A DNA stretch of 64,000 nt from NCBI GenBank assembly GCA_023957125.1, contig JAMLHL010000011.1:78678-142677 (forward strand), given 5' to 3'. A program made the translations under genes and the position numbers. Shown piece after piece: positions 55,622 to 64,000 of this stretch. Position 1 is the stretch's first letter. The number at the start of each line of letters is the position of its first letter. The stretch is from Chitinophagaceae bacterium. GTDB taxonomy: Bacteria; Bacteroidota; Bacteroidia; Chitinophagales; Chitinophagaceae. The notes beneath the pieces are model-generated. The model made no database searches, had not been told where the DNA came from, and saw nothing but the letters and a program-made list of their open reading frames with translations.

Positions 55622-57028
55622 ATAATATTGTTCCCACTCTTTTCTTGGAGGTGCACCGATCAACAGCGCATCGGCAAACCGGTTATTGGTGATCCTTTTG
55701 GTCTGCCGGTCAAACAACAGTTGCGTATTCAATCTTTGTGCAAGCACACCCAGGCAAAACACCTGGCTTAAAGGCCCGGCTATTTCAAAAGGCGAACGCG
55801 TCTTTTCCTGTCCGGCACAGGACAACAAAAAATTAGCATAGTGATTCGAGGAACTCTTTGGTACCTCCGGCAACCGCGATGCCATCGCTTTGGCTTTTTC
55901 TTCCGGGATAATAGACAAAGTACTTCCGTGCGAGCCGCCTTTGAAAGTCAGTTCCTTACTGTAAATGATCTTTCCGGGATTGAGTTTTGCAGGCTGGATC
56001 TTTCCATTACCGGCCGGTGGAATATTGGGGTCTAATTCTGAAACGCCATAGCCTTCGGGAACCGGAGGAAGATTATTCACCCCATCGTACCAGGTAATAT
56101 CCACGGCCGGCATTTTATTTCTCTGGGGAAATTTGAAAAGTAAAGTAGTGGACATCGGGAAGAAAAAGTCGTTGTGTCCTTCCGCCTTCAGCGAAGTGAT
56201 CTCATTGGGCAATCCCAAATCCAAAAACTGGTGCGCCGTATCTAAAATATGCGCTCCCCAGTCGCCCAAAGCGCCCATCCCGAAATCGTACCAGCAACGC
56301 CATTGTCCTTCATGAAAATCTTTATTAAAATCATGCCACTGCGCCGTACCTAACCAGGTATCCCAATCCATCGTGAGTGGAACCGGTTGGGCATCGGGGA
56401 ATTTTTTGATATGCGTATCCCAGCCATGCCAGCGCCGCGGGGAATTCATGTGTGCCGTGATCGCCGTTACATCCTTGATGATCCCTGCATCTTTCCAGGC
56501 TTTAAACTGGAAATAATTGGCCTCCGAATGCCCCTGGTTGCCCATCTGCGTTACCACCTTATCGTGTTTCTTAGCAGCCGCCATCATCAGTTCAATTTCA
56601 TAAAAGGTACGCCCCATCGGCTTTTCCACATATACATGCTTGCCCAGGTTCAAAGCCATCATGGTAATGGGAAAATGGGAGAAATCCGGAACGCCGGCAG
56701 TTACCGCTTCAATCTCATTTCCCATCTTATCCAGCATTTCGCGAAAGTCTTTGTACTGGCGGGCGCCCGAAAATTTAGCCATATTTTTTTGCGTATGCGG
56801 CGCGCCCATATCCACATCACACAACGCTACGATATTCGCCAAACCGGTATCATTCAGGGCATTAAGAATTTCACCGCCGCGGTGCCCCACACCAATACAG
56901 GCAAGGTTAACTTTTTTATTGGCTCCTACGATCCGGCTATAACTTTTTGCGCTGGCGCTCCAGCTTCCCACGGTAACCCCCGCAGTGGCTAAGGCAGCAG
57001 ATTTAATGAATTTTCTACGTGAAGACAT
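55613..57028 (-). CDS. Tat-exported Gfo/Idh/MocA-family oxidoreductase
   Basis: 471 residues from Met 57028, which opens a twin-arginine signal (MSSRRKFIKSAALATAGVTV); the frame is open 24 codons further up. NAD domain: KVNLACIGVGHRGGEIL, VALCDVDMG, AVTAGVPDFSHFPITMMAL, HVYVEKPMGRTFYE. C-terminal domain: WRCWYDFGMGALGDWGAHILDTAHQFL. Typical of the large secreted Bacteroidota group linked to glycan breakdown, with bound NAD expected. It sits between a glycoside-hydrolase-like gene (46 bp upstream) and the SMP-30 lactonase. Confidence 0.9.
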   Translation of the reverse strand: MSSRRKFIKSAALATAGVTVGSWSASAKSYSRIVGANKKVNLACIGVGHRGGEILNALNDTGLANIVALCDVDMGAPHTQKNMAKFSGARQYKDFREMLDKMGNEIEAVTAGVPDFSHFPITMMALNLGKHVYVEKPMGRTFYEIELMMAAAKKHDKVVTQMGNQGHSEANYFQFKAWKDAGIIKDVTAITAHMNSPRRWHGWDTHIKKFPDAQPVPLTMDWDTWLGTAQWHDFNKDFHEGQWRCWYDFGMGALGDWGAHILDTAHQFLDLGLPNEITSLKAEGHNDFFFPMSTTLLFKFPQRNKMPAVDITWYDGVNNLPPVPEGYGVSELDPNIPPAGNGKIQPAKLNPGKIIYSKELTFKGGSHGSTLSIIPEEKAKAMASRLPEVPKSSSNHYANFLLSCAGQEKTRSPFEIAGPLSQVFCLGVLAQRLNTQLLFDRQTKRITNNRFADALLIGAPPRKEWEQYYKI

Positions 57029-57074
57029 GGCTTTGATTTTAAAGAAATTTGAAAAAGAACTGCATAAATGTACT

Positions 57075-59357
57075 TTAATTTGACAAACCGGTGAAAACAA
57101 ACCATTTCTGACTTTTAGCGGGAATGATAACCTGCAATTTCATTTTGGAATCCTGCAAAGTCCGTTTCCCTGCGACCCCGTCATTTTCGGTTACCCATGC
57201 CTGATCTTTAAGCCCCGTATAATACAAATCCACTTCTATCTCCCGGGTAACAGGTTCATTCAGCGGATTATACACCATCAGCAACCCTTTTTCTTTTCCC
57301 TGCGGATTCACATGCAGGATCGCATCGTAATCCCTGCCATCCGGCCGGCGAAGATGAATGATATCGGCATCCAGCGCCTCGCGATGTTTTTTATAAAATG
57401 ACACCCATTTTTTCACCAGGTTCCTGGTTTCAGGCGCATCATATAATTGAGGCCCCCGGTAACAGGCCTGTACCCCGGCGCCAAACAAATTAGCCAGCCT
57501 TTGCCCGTAATGCGGCAGATGCTCCTTCAAAGGTTCAATCGTAGCCGCCGCGCCTCCACCGTGATACTGCACCAGCGGCACAAACATCCAACCCATTGAA
57601 GGCGTTTTCTCCCAGGTGCCATCATAGATATTCTGCCGCTCAATAATTTCCTGCAACGCCCGGGGCAGCGACCAGTTGGTCTCCCGGTAACCCATAGCCG
57701 TTTTACTGCTGCCATTCAAAAAATACCAGTCGGGCACATTCAGATACACGCCTTTGCTCCTGCACCAACGGTAAAAAGCCTGTATCTCCCGGAACTGCTT
57801 CCACCTCGAATCTTCCAGTCCGCGGTGTCCCGGATGAGCGGTAGAAGCACACACATCACCCGGATAAGACCCGTCGTGCTCCAGCAGATCCTGCCCGGTA
57901 ACGCTGTAAAAATGATACAGCTTATTAAAATATTCCTCCCCCCAATTGCTGAGCAGGCAGGGCGAATGACCAAACGCAGGTTGCATGCCATCCGGCATCA
58001 CCACGTCATTCTGCGCGTCAATAGAACGGCTCGCTAACAGCGAATACCCGCCGATAGCCACCCCCTTGCTCTTTCCATATTCCTTCAGGGCTTTCATCCG
58101 TTGCAGGTTTTGTGAAGACGTGTCCTCGATATTAAACCCGCTGCCGAAAGTCATGATCACCATTTCAAAGCCCACCTCCGCGCACTGGTCTATCGCCTTT
58201 TTCACCGCCGCATCCGCCGCGCTGCTCACGTGCATGATAATCGGATTTTCTGTTACCCACGGCGCAATCGTGCGGTACAATTTTCTCTCGCTCAACCCTC
58301 TCCTCTCCCGGTCGTAGCTGTCGTACAGCAATTCCCAGAGGCGCATGCTTTCAAAAGATGCACCCGGCGCCAGTTCCTGCCCCATCCCCGTTTTGGGCAT
58401 ACACACTAGGCGCGTGGGCGTTTGCAGGGTATAATTCACCTGGGTAGTATAGGTAGAATCCGTTTGCCATTCCACACAGGCATTTTCCGCGGCATTGGTG
58501 GTACCCGAGCCGAAAGCAAAATCGCTCTCCACAAAGATGGGCGGCAGTTGCCAGCGTTGCTTATGCTCCACCGCGCTTTCCGCCTCCGTTACCGCCAACT
58601 GTTCACTCCTGATGTTATTGACAATGATCTCCCGGCTGCCGTTGTTTTCCACACGCACCCATTTGCTTAGCAACGGCAATCCGTCGTAAATTTCGTAATG
58701 CACCTGCACTACCAGCCCCTCCAAAAAATCCGTCTCTTCTGCAGCGCTTTCTTTTGCAAGTTCGCCTTCCCGTTCATTTTCCTGTATCCCGGTTCGTAGA
58801 TTTTCAATCATGGTTTTTCCTGCCTTATACGTAAACACAAGCTCCAGTCCTTTTGGCGGCCAGGGCAGATGCTGGGGCGACCATGCCGTCCGCCGGTTCC
58901 ATTCCATCCGCGCTTTAACAGGAGACACCGCATAGGATACCAGGTGCAGGCTGGAAGGATCCGCCTTCATTTCGGGTATCCATTCGGGTAAGAGATAGTT
59001 GCCGATCGGCTGGCCGGTAAGACCGCCCACTTTAATTTCCCGGCCGTTGATCCAAAGCGTTGCCTCCGGCGAAACCGCCCGCACCAGCGATTCGTTGGTT
59101 ATCAAATTATCCAGCGCGATGGTAGCTCCATTGGGGGCTAACGTAAAAGTTCGCGTAACCAGCCCGTTGCTCAGCGCCAGATACCCTTCCGGAGTTTTGT
59201 ACACCGCAGCCTTGAACCCATGATCATCAATCAGCCAGTCGGCGTCGCGATGGAATTCCGCCTTATTATACAAAGGAAGCCTGTCCACACGAAGCGATTG
59301 CGCATTCACTGTGCCGGAGAAACCCACCATCCCCAAAAACAAAATCAGCCTGTTCAT
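57075..59357 (-). CDS. Exported alpha-galactosidase-like glycoside hydrolase
   Basis: 760 residues with a signal peptide (MNRLILFLGMVGFSGTVNAQ). The N-terminal 300 residues are a beta-sandwich (LSNGLVTRTFTLAPNGATIA) as in GH36-like enzymes. The centre is a TIM barrel (MHVSSAADAAVKKAIDQCAE, GFEMVIMTFGSGF, GVAIGGYSLLASRS) with acidic candidates in GQDLLEHDGSYPGD; the C-terminus has an all-beta domain (GLLMVYNPLNEPVTREIEV). The family level (clan GH-D like) is inferred from the layout; linkage and substrate are unknown. With Gfo/Idh and SMP-30 genes it forms a three-gene sugar unit. Confidence 0.75.
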   Translation of the reverse strand: MNRLILFLGMVGFSGTVNAQSLRVDRLPLYNKAEFHRDADWLIDDHGFKAAVYKTPEGYLALSNGLVTRTFTLAPNGATIALDNLITNESLVRAVSPEATLWINGREIKVGGLTGQPIGNYLLPEWIPEMKADPSSLHLVSYAVSPVKARMEWNRRTAWSPQHLPWPPKGLELVFTYKAGKTMIENLRTGIQENEREGELAKESAAEETDFLEGLVVQVHYEIYDGLPLLSKWVRVENNGSREIIVNNIRSEQLAVTEAESAVEHKQRWQLPPIFVESDFAFGSGTTNAAENACVEWQTDSTYTTQVNYTLQTPTRLVCMPKTGMGQELAPGASFESMRLWELLYDSYDRERRGLSERKLYRTIAPWVTENPIIMHVSSAADAAVKKAIDQCAEVGFEMVIMTFGSGFNIEDTSSQNLQRMKALKEYGKSKGVAIGGYSLLASRSIDAQNDVVMPDGMQPAFGHSPCLLSNWGEEYFNKLYHFYSVTGQDLLEHDGSYPGDVCASTAHPGHRGLEDSRWKQFREIQAFYRWCRSKGVYLNVPDWYFLNGSSKTAMGYRETNWSLPRALQEIIERQNIYDGTWEKTPSMGWMFVPLVQYHGGGAAATIEPLKEHLPHYGQRLANLFGAGVQACYRGPQLYDAPETRNLVKKWVSFYKKHREALDADIIHLRRPDGRDYDAILHVNPQGKEKGLLMVYNPLNEPVTREIEVDLYYTGLKDQAWVTENDGVAGKRTLQDSKMKLQVIIPAKSQKWFVFTGLSN

Positions 59358-59812
59358 ATCTCAAATTTGTTTTGATAAAAAACTACAGCAAGCTACTATT
59401 GTTTCCGGGGTTAAGCCAAAAAATCCGGAATATTCTTTCCTGCCGGTAGGGTGGGGCTTTCCGCCTCAGGAATGCTGTTCGGCTGCAGTCCGGGCTTTCC
59501 GCTGCAAGTCCGGCACAGCGCCATGCACCCTGCCTCACCGGGCTTTCCGCTGCTATCCCGCAGCCTTTGGGCAGGGGATACACTAATCAGCCTTCTACCG
59601 GCGCCAGTCTCCCGGCCCGCGCGATGGTTGCTTTTGCTGAGATACGTATTCCCTTTCTCCAGTATTAAAATAGCAAACCGGGTTAAAAGCATTTTTAAGC
59701 GCTTTTAAGTACTTTTAAGTGTTTAAGGGAAGGGCAATCGGAGAGTTAGCTGTCATTTTAGGGCGACCAAACCGTAAACGACAACTGAAAAATAAATTGA
59801 CAACAGGACAAG
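59358..59812. other. Intergenic region with degenerate GC-rich repeats, no gene
   Basis: 455 bp between the divergent glycoside-hydrolase-like gene and the Mrr gene. GGGCTTTCCGC occurs three times (about 59454-59463, 59492-59502, 59540-59550) within a GC-rich stretch unlike its surroundings. Then a 10-bp phased TTTTAAG repeat occurs at 59691-59727. No coding potential is convincing. Confidence 0.6.
59691..59727. repeat. 10-bp phased TTTTAAG repeats upstream of the Mrr gene
   Basis: ATTTTTAAGC, GCTTTTAAGT, ACTTTTAAGT, GTTTAAGGGA: four iterations at exactly 10-bp spacing, one helical turn. They end 86 bp before the Mrr start. Such phased A/T tracts can bend DNA or bind a protein along one face. 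Confidence 0.7.
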
Positions 59813-60712
59813 ATGGAAATACCAAAATTTGACGAAACATTTATCCCAATTCTTGAAGTTCTTAAAGACAGTAAGATTTTAAAATCAAGGGAACTTATAA
59901 AAGAAGTAAAGTCAAGGTTTTATTCAGGGCTGACTGAGGAGCAGCTAAAACAAGAAACAAAATCTGGTGACTTATTAATCGACAATAGAATAGCTTGGGG
60001 AAAGTCCTATCTAAAAAAGGGTGGATATATTACATTTCCTCAGCGTGGATTTGTTCAAATAACTGAGAAGGGCAAAGGTCATTCAGCTACTCTTACTGTA
60101 AGAGATTTAGAAAACGAAAGTTCTTTATTTGACTTTTACAAACAGGAGAAACAATCAAACTCATCAGACATCTCAGACATAGGAAAACCCAAGCCAACGA
60201 TTGACATATCCTCGCCACAAGACCTAATTGACGAAGGTTTTAGCAGAATTGAAACTGAAGTTAAAAACGACCTTTTAGTAAAACTAAAAAGTGGAGACCC
60301 GTATTTTTTTGAAAAAGTTGTGCTAAGACTTCTGAAAAAAATGGGGTATGGAGAATTTATTGAAACATCAAAATCCAATGACGGTGGTATTGATGGAATT
60401 ATCAACGAAGACAAACTAGGGCTTGACAAAATTTACATTCAAGCAAAACGATTTACAGAAAACAAAGTTCGTGAAACGGACATCAGAAATTTTATTGGTG
60501 CAATGAGTGGCGACACAAACAAAGGCGTTTTTGTAACGACATCTGAGTTTGATGAGAAGGCCTTAAAAAAGGCACGTGAAGCACATCATAAAATAATCTG
60601 CATTGACGGGCATAAATTGGTTTCTTTAATGCATGAATTTAACGTTGGAGTTCAGATAAAAACAAATTATGAAATCAAACAAATTGACGAAGATTTTTTT
60701 GATGAACAATAG
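59813..60712 (+). CDS. Mrr-type modification-dependent restriction endonuclease
   Basis: 299 residues, close to E. coli Mrr (304). The N-terminal winged-helix Mrr_N domain (about 5-95) includes FIPILEVLKDSKILKSREL and IAWGKSYLKKGGYI. The C-terminal PD-(D/E)xK nuclease has FFEKVVLRLLKKMGYG, GGIDGIINED (Asp194) and IYIQAKRF (Gln210-x-Lys212), the QxK variant of this family, then GVFVTTSEF. It cleaves DNA carrying foreign methylation. It stands alone without a methylase. Base composition is visibly more AT-rich than the genes before it, and its flanks look cassette-like, suggesting transfer. Confidence 0.92.
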   Translation: MEIPKFDETFIPILEVLKDSKILKSRELIKEVKSRFYSGLTEEQLKQETKSGDLLIDNRIAWGKSYLKKGGYITFPQRGFVQITEKGKGHSATLTVRDLENESSLFDFYKQEKQSNSSDISDIGKPKPTIDISSPQDLIDEGFSRIETEVKNDLLVKLKSGDPYFFEKVVLRLLKKMGYGEFIETSKSNDGGIDGIINEDKLGLDKIYIQAKRFTENKVRETDIRNFIGAMSGDTNKGVFVTTSEFDEKALKKAREAHHKIICIDGHKLVSLMHEFNVGVQIKTNYEIKQIDEDFFDEQ

Positions 60713-60729
60713 TGAAGAAAAACGAACCG

Positions 60730-60859
60730 CTAACAGGATGTTTGCAATAGCGCGGCTTGACGTTAAATGCTCAACTTTGGTAATTCTATGTAACTTTAGT
60801 GCAAAACTCGGCTGACGGATTTCTATTACCGCACCATCGCAAATACCTAACCGTTAGGT
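60730..60859. repeat. Cassette-end-like imperfect palindrome after the Mrr gene
   Basis: CTAACAGGATGTTTGC (60730-60745) is complementary with gaps to GCAAATACCTAAC...GTTAG (60839-60857): CTAAC/GTTAG, GG/CC and TTTGC/GCAAA. The right end is a perfect palindrome ACCTAAC-C-GTTAGGT (60845-60859) whose halves fit RYYYAAC and GTTRRRY, the core forms of integron attC sites. About 130 bp long, GC-richer than its surroundings. The identity as a recombination site is inference. The rest of the 304-bp gap to arsR is AT-rich promoter sequence. Confidence 0.45.
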
Positions 60860-60987
60860 GCAACCCTACAAACGACCGTGTTAACATCAACAGACGGACA
60901 TAAAACAGCAGGAACAAACTTTACATCATCAATAAATACAATTTTAAAAAAATCATGAAAATTGTTTTACAGTTTTAATCTTTATCG

Positions 60988-61003
60988 TAATATTGCAATA
61001 TTA
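60988..61003. promoter_or_regulatory. ArsR operator overlapping the ars promoter
   Basis: TAATATTGCAATATTA is a perfect 16-bp palindrome ending 13 bp before the arsR ATG, the position and form expected for an ArsR/SmtB operator. Its left half TAATATTG also differs by one base from the TAnnTTTG -7 consensus, with ATTG 23 bp upstream (60961-60964) as a possible -33, so a bound repressor would block the promoter. Confidence 0.75.
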
Positions 61004-61016
61004 AAAAAACAAAATA

Positions 61017-61343
61017 ATGGGTGCAACAAAAACAGACCACTTTACAGACCAGCAAAATCAAATTGCTTCTATTGCTAAAGCATTGGGGCACCCAGCAAGA
61101 GTGGCTATCATTGAACACTTGTTGAAAGTGAAGGCTTGCATTTGTGGAGACATCGTAAACGAATTACCGCTTGCTCAACCAACCGTTTCCCAACATTTAA
61201 AAGAACTAAAAAACGCAGGACTAATAAAAGGAAACATCGAAGGCAATGCAATTTGCTACTGCATTGATGAAAAAAGATTTGAAGTCCTTAAAAATTATTT
61301 TTCAAAAATAATCACAACAGTTACCAAGCAAAACTGCTGTTAA
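61017..61343 (+). CDS. arsR: ArsR-family metalloregulator
   Basis: 108 residues, winged helix. [16 protein letters not shown], then the metal-sensing ACICGDIV with Cys41 and Cys43 (the ArsR CxC box), then the recognition helix [18 protein letters not shown] and the wing [14 protein letters not shown]. The C-terminus ends NCC, which could give a third thiolate. It represses the ars operon until arsenite binds. First gene of arsR-arsM-acr3-arsC; arsM follows 28 bp later. Confidence 0.94.
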   Translation: MGATKTDHFTDQQNQIASIAKALGHPARVAIIEHLLKVKACICGDIVNELPLAQPTVSQHLKELKNAGLIKGNIEGNAICYCIDEKRFEVLKNYFSKIITTVTKQNCC

Positions 61344-61371
61344 TCAATCACCAATTAATAATATAAATACA

Positions 61372-62211
61372 ATGAACACAGAACAGGAAATCAAAGAAAT
61401 GGTAAGGCAGAAATACAGTGAAATAGCCTTGCAAGACAAAGAAACCAACGCTTCATCTTGTTGTGGTGCTGGTGGTTGTAGTACCGAAGTGTATAACATA
61501 ATGAGTGAAGAATACAACAACCTTGAAGGTTACAATCCTGATGCCGATTTAGGTTTGGGTTGCGGTTTGCCCACTCAATTTGCCCAAATCAAAAAAGGTG
61601 ATACCGTAATTGATTTGGGTAGTGGAGCAGGTAATGACTGCTTTGTCGCAAGAGCCGAAACAGGCGAAACAGGAAAAGTTATTGGCATTGATTTTACGGA
61701 AGCAATGATAAACAAAGCACGAAACAATGCTGAAAAATTAGGTTTCAACAATGTTGAGTTTAGACAAGGCGATATTGAGAAAATGCCTGTAACCGCTAAT
61801 GTCGCTGACGTGATTGTGAGTAATTGTGTTTTAAACCTTGTACCGAATAAACAAGCTGTTTTTGCAGAAATGTATAGAGTTTTAAAACCAGGCGGGCATT
61901 TCAGTATTTCTGATATTGTTTTGACAGGAGAATTACCCGAAAAAATAAAATCTGCAGCTGAAATGTACGCAGGTTGCGTGGCAAGTGCGATTAATAAAGA
62001 TGAATATTTAAGTTATGTAAGCAAGGTGGGATTTGTCAATATGCAAATTCAGAAAGACAAACCTATCATTGTACCTGATGATATTCTGAAAAACTATTTG
62101 AATGATGAAGAAATTGCTCAGTACAAGGCGAACGAAACTGTTATTAGAAGTATAACGGTTTATGCAGAAAAACCTGCTACTTGTTGCACCCCAAATTCAG
62201 GTTGTTGTTAG
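61372..62211 (+). CDS. arsM: Arsenite S-adenosylmethionine methyltransferase
   Basis: 279 residues. SAM-binding [39 protein letters not shown]. The As(III)-binding cysteines of the family are Cys64 ([11 protein letters not shown]), Cys152 (SNCVLNL) and Cys202 (YAGCVAS). Extra cysteine clusters occur at the N-terminus (SSCCGAGGC) and C-terminus (CCTPNSGCC), a pattern common in ArsM and probably used for arsenite capture. It methylates arsenite to volatile or less toxic forms. acr3 starts one base after its stop. Confidence 0.95.
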   Translation: MNTEQEIKEMVRQKYSEIALQDKETNASSCCGAGGCSTEVYNIMSEEYNNLEGYNPDADLGLGCGLPTQFAQIKKGDTVIDLGSGAGNDCFVARAETGETGKVIGIDFTEAMINKARNNAEKLGFNNVEFRQGDIEKMPVTANVADVIVSNCVLNLVPNKQAVFAEMYRVLKPGGHFSISDIVLTGELPEKIKSAAEMYAGCVASAINKDEYLSYVSKVGFVNMQIQKDKPIIVPDDILKNYLNDEEIAQYKANETVIRSITVYAEKPATCCTPNSGCC

Positions 62212-62212
62212 G

Positions 62213-63247
62213 ATGGAAGTTAAATTAAAATTTTTAGACAGATACCTAACACTTTGGATTTTCCTTGCCATGGCTGTTGGCGTTGGTTTAGGTTATTTAT
62301 TCCCAAATATTCCCACTCATATCAATACTGTTTCTGTTGGCACTACGAATATTCCGTTGGCAATCGGATTAATTTTAATGATGTATCCACCATTAGCAAA
62401 AGTGGATTATTCCTTATTGCCCAAAGCGTTACAAGATAGAAAAGTAATTGCCATTTCTTTGTTACTCAATTGGGTAATCGGTACTTTGTTGATGTTCGGA
62501 TTAGCCGTTTTGTTTTTGCGAAACGAACCTGAATATATGACAGGACTTATCTTGATTGGTTTGGCAAGATGTATCGCAATGGTTATAGTTTGGAGTGATT
62601 TAGCCAAAGCGAACAGAGAATACACCGCTTTACTTGTTGCTTTGAATAGTATTTTTCAAGTTCTATCGTATAGCTTTTTTGTTTGGTTTTTCATCAATGT
62701 TTTGCCTAAATATTTAGGTTTGGGCAATTTTGATGTAAGTGTTTCAATGAGTGCGGTTACCGAAAGCGTATTGATATATTTGGGTATTCCGTTTTTAGCT
62801 GGTTTTCTTACCCGATATATTCTGATAAAACAAAAAGGAAAAGATTGGTATAATCATAAATTTGTTCCGAAGATTTCGCCTATAACACTGATTGCACTTT
62901 TGTTGACAATCGTATTAATGTTCAGCTTAAAAGGGAATAAAATTGTAGAATTACCTTTTGATGTAATTAAGATAGCCGTTCCTTTAATCATCTATTTTGT
63001 ACTGATATTTTTTGTTAGTTTTTTCATCAATAAAGCAATGAAAATCCCTTACGACAAAAATGCTTCCATCGCATTTACAGCCACAGGCAACAATTTTGAA
63101 TTGGCAATTGCTGTTGCTATTGCGGTTTTTGGTATCAACTCACCACAGGCATTTGTAGGCGTTATCGGACCATTGGTAGAAGTTCCAGTTCTAATTTTAT
63201 TGGTTAAGATTAGTTTATTTCTAAAACAAAAATATTATACAAAATGA
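62213..63247 (+). CDS. acr3: Arsenite efflux permease, ACR3 family
   Basis: 344 residues from ATG 62213; the frame is open from 62162 inside arsM, but 62213 lies right after the arsM stop and gives the usual start [19 protein letters not shown]. About 10 transmembrane segments. Family landmarks: [21 protein letters not shown] with the functional Cys, [19 protein letters not shown] and [20 protein letters not shown]. It exports As(III). The stop overlaps the arsC start (ATGA), indicating coupling. Confidence 0.95.
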   Translation: MEVKLKFLDRYLTLWIFLAMAVGVGLGYLFPNIPTHINTVSVGTTNIPLAIGLILMMYPPLAKVDYSLLPKALQDRKVIAISLLLNWVIGTLLMFGLAVLFLRNEPEYMTGLILIGLARCIAMVIVWSDLAKANREYTALLVALNSIFQVLSYSFFVWFFINVLPKYLGLGNFDVSVSMSAVTESVLIYLGIPFLAGFLTRYILIKQKGKDWYNHKFVPKISPITLIALLLTIVLMFSLKGNKIVELPFDVIKIAVPLIIYFVLIFFVSFFINKAMKIPYDKNASIAFTATGNNFELAIAVAIAVFGINSPQAFVGVIGPLVEVPVLILLVKISLFLKQKYYTK

Positions 63248-63660
63248 CAAAGAAAATTTTAGTGCTTTGCACAGGAAACAGTTGCAGAAGCCAAATTGCA
63301 GAAGGTTATTTACGCTATTTTGCAGGTAAAAAAGCAGACGTTTACAGTTCAGGTGTGGAAACGCACGGAGTAAACCCAAAAGCAATTGTCACAATGCAAG
63401 AAGACGGCATTGACATTTCTAATCACACCTCAAACAATATTGACGAATACCGAAATATAGATTTTGATTTTGTAATTACAGTTTGCGACAATGCAAAAGA
63501 GCGTTGTCCATTCTTTCCAACCAAAGCAAAAAAGTTTCATCAAAACTTTCCCGACCCTGCAAAATCGATAGGAACAGACGAAGAAATTAGTGAAGAATTT
63601 AGAAAAGTCAGGCAGTTAATAAAGGAGTATTGTAAACAGTTTGTTGCAGATAATTTATAG
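63244..63660 (+). CDS. arsC: Arsenate reductase, LMW-phosphatase (thioredoxin-linked) type
   Basis: 138 residues. P-loop [11 protein letters not shown] with Cys9 and Arg15, then the redox pair Cys81 and Cys88 in [14 protein letters not shown]; the spacing matches the Staphylococcus pI258 enzyme (10, 82, 89). [11 protein letters not shown] and [13 protein letters not shown] complete the family pattern. It reduces arsenate to arsenite for export by Acr3. Last gene of the operon, overlapping acr3 by 4 bp. Confidence 0.95.
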   Translation: MTKKILVLCTGNSCRSQIAEGYLRYFAGKKADVYSSGVETHGVNPKAIVTMQEDGIDISNHTSNNIDEYRNIDFDFVITVCDNAKERCPFFPTKAKKFHQNFPDPAKSIGTDEEISEEFRKVRQLIKEYCKQFVADNL

Positions 63661-64000
63661 GTAGAAGTAAAGTTTAATAACTGATACATTATTTTGAAAA
63701 GTACAGGTGTGTTTACCTGCATGATGATGCAATCACCTTTTTTCAAATTATGCAAATATGAGAACATTCACAAATTGTCCGTAGGACTATATTTGGTTAT
63801 CCATAGGCGACAGCCTGTGGAAGAAGGGTTAACATACAACACAGCCCGTAGGGCTAAACAAAATCAATCTGTCAAAAAATACTGCTCGTCAGTACCCATT
63901 CTTAAATTCAATCTCCAAACTTATTTTCACTATTCCGATTGCATTACTTTTTATTAGAATTTCTTTTTCCCCATTTATACACCTCAAACCACAATACAGA
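63661..64000. other. Intergenic end of window with three small hairpins
   Basis: 340 bp after arsC. GTCCGTAGGAC (63777-63787), CCATAGGC-GACA-GCCTGTGG (63801-63820) and AGCCC-GTA-GGGCT (63843-63855) are three hairpins within 80 bp, two sharing the loop sequence CCGTAGG. They could be a dispersed repeat of REP type or terminate the ars transcript. An open frame at 63694-63957 is not convincing as a gene. Confidence 0.6.

Noticed and set aside
63694..63957. 87-codon frame after arsC
   Set aside because: It runs across three hairpins and has no family pattern or start context.

Overview
The window looks like the chromosome of a member of the Bacteroidota, most likely the Chitinophagaceae. The reasons are secreted sulfatases, a Tat-exported Gfo/Idh/MocA pair, a lipoprotein fusing ThuA, glucose/sorbosone dehydrogenase, PKD and cytochrome c modules, DUF5690 and DUF2911 proteins, a fused HisIE, few strong Shine-Dalgarno sequences and several TAnnTTTG-like -7 elements. 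The genus is inference; no rRNA or typing marker is present.

Layout. 1-3.2 kb: two adjacent secreted sulfatases on the minus strand, the first cut by the window edge. 3.3-8.4 kb: six minus-strand genes (aldo/keto reductase, two alpha/beta hydrolases, SnoaL-like, carboxymuconolactone decarboxylase-like, cupin) facing an AraC regulator at 9.8 kb. A DinD-like gene bounded by 38-bp direct repeats sits between them. 10.7-17.5 kb: TPR protein, phosphoesterase-like protein, uvrC, comA-like gene, aroE. 17.6-26.9 kb: the 1137-residue multidomain lipoprotein, a barrel protein plus GlcD-like oxidase, ornithine aminotransferase and a TonB-receptor-like barrel. 27.0-32.4 kb: a partial myo-inositol catabolic run (class II aldolase, iolD, iolE, Tat-type Gfo/Idh). 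32.4-37.9 kb, minus strand: an SDR and a sugar-acid dehydratase, then phnW and a DUF5690 transporter-like gene, with a 93-bp tandem hairpin repeat between the two pairs.

37.9-39.3 kb: pdxJ and a DUF2911 gene, ending in a strong hairpin that meets hisIE. 39.3-50.7 kb is the biosynthetic core on the minus strand: trpL-trpE-G-D-C-F-(RAYT)-B-A, a plus-strand tRNA-Gly(CCC), then hisH-hisA-(broken four-helix-bundle gene)-hisF-hisIE. An unannotated 19-residue leader peptide with four Trp codons and an attenuator hairpin precede trpE. The trp run is interrupted between trpF and trpB by a REP-associated tyrosine transposase with two-hairpin repeats on both sides.

50.7-59.4 kb: a DUF5009 membrane protein, rimO, an OsmC gene behind a three-part leader (SAM-I riboswitch, short ORF ending in four Cys codons, intrinsic terminator), then SMP-30, Gfo/Idh and a large glycoside-hydrolase-like protein. 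59.8-63.7 kb is visibly more AT-rich and looks acquired: an Mrr-type restriction enzyme in a cassette-like setting and an arsenic operon (arsR-arsM-acr3-arsC) with a perfect palindromic operator. The most unusual items are the SAM/poly-Cys leader before osmC, the RAYT with its two-hairpin element family, the 93-bp tandem hairpin array and the repeat-bounded dinD-like gene.
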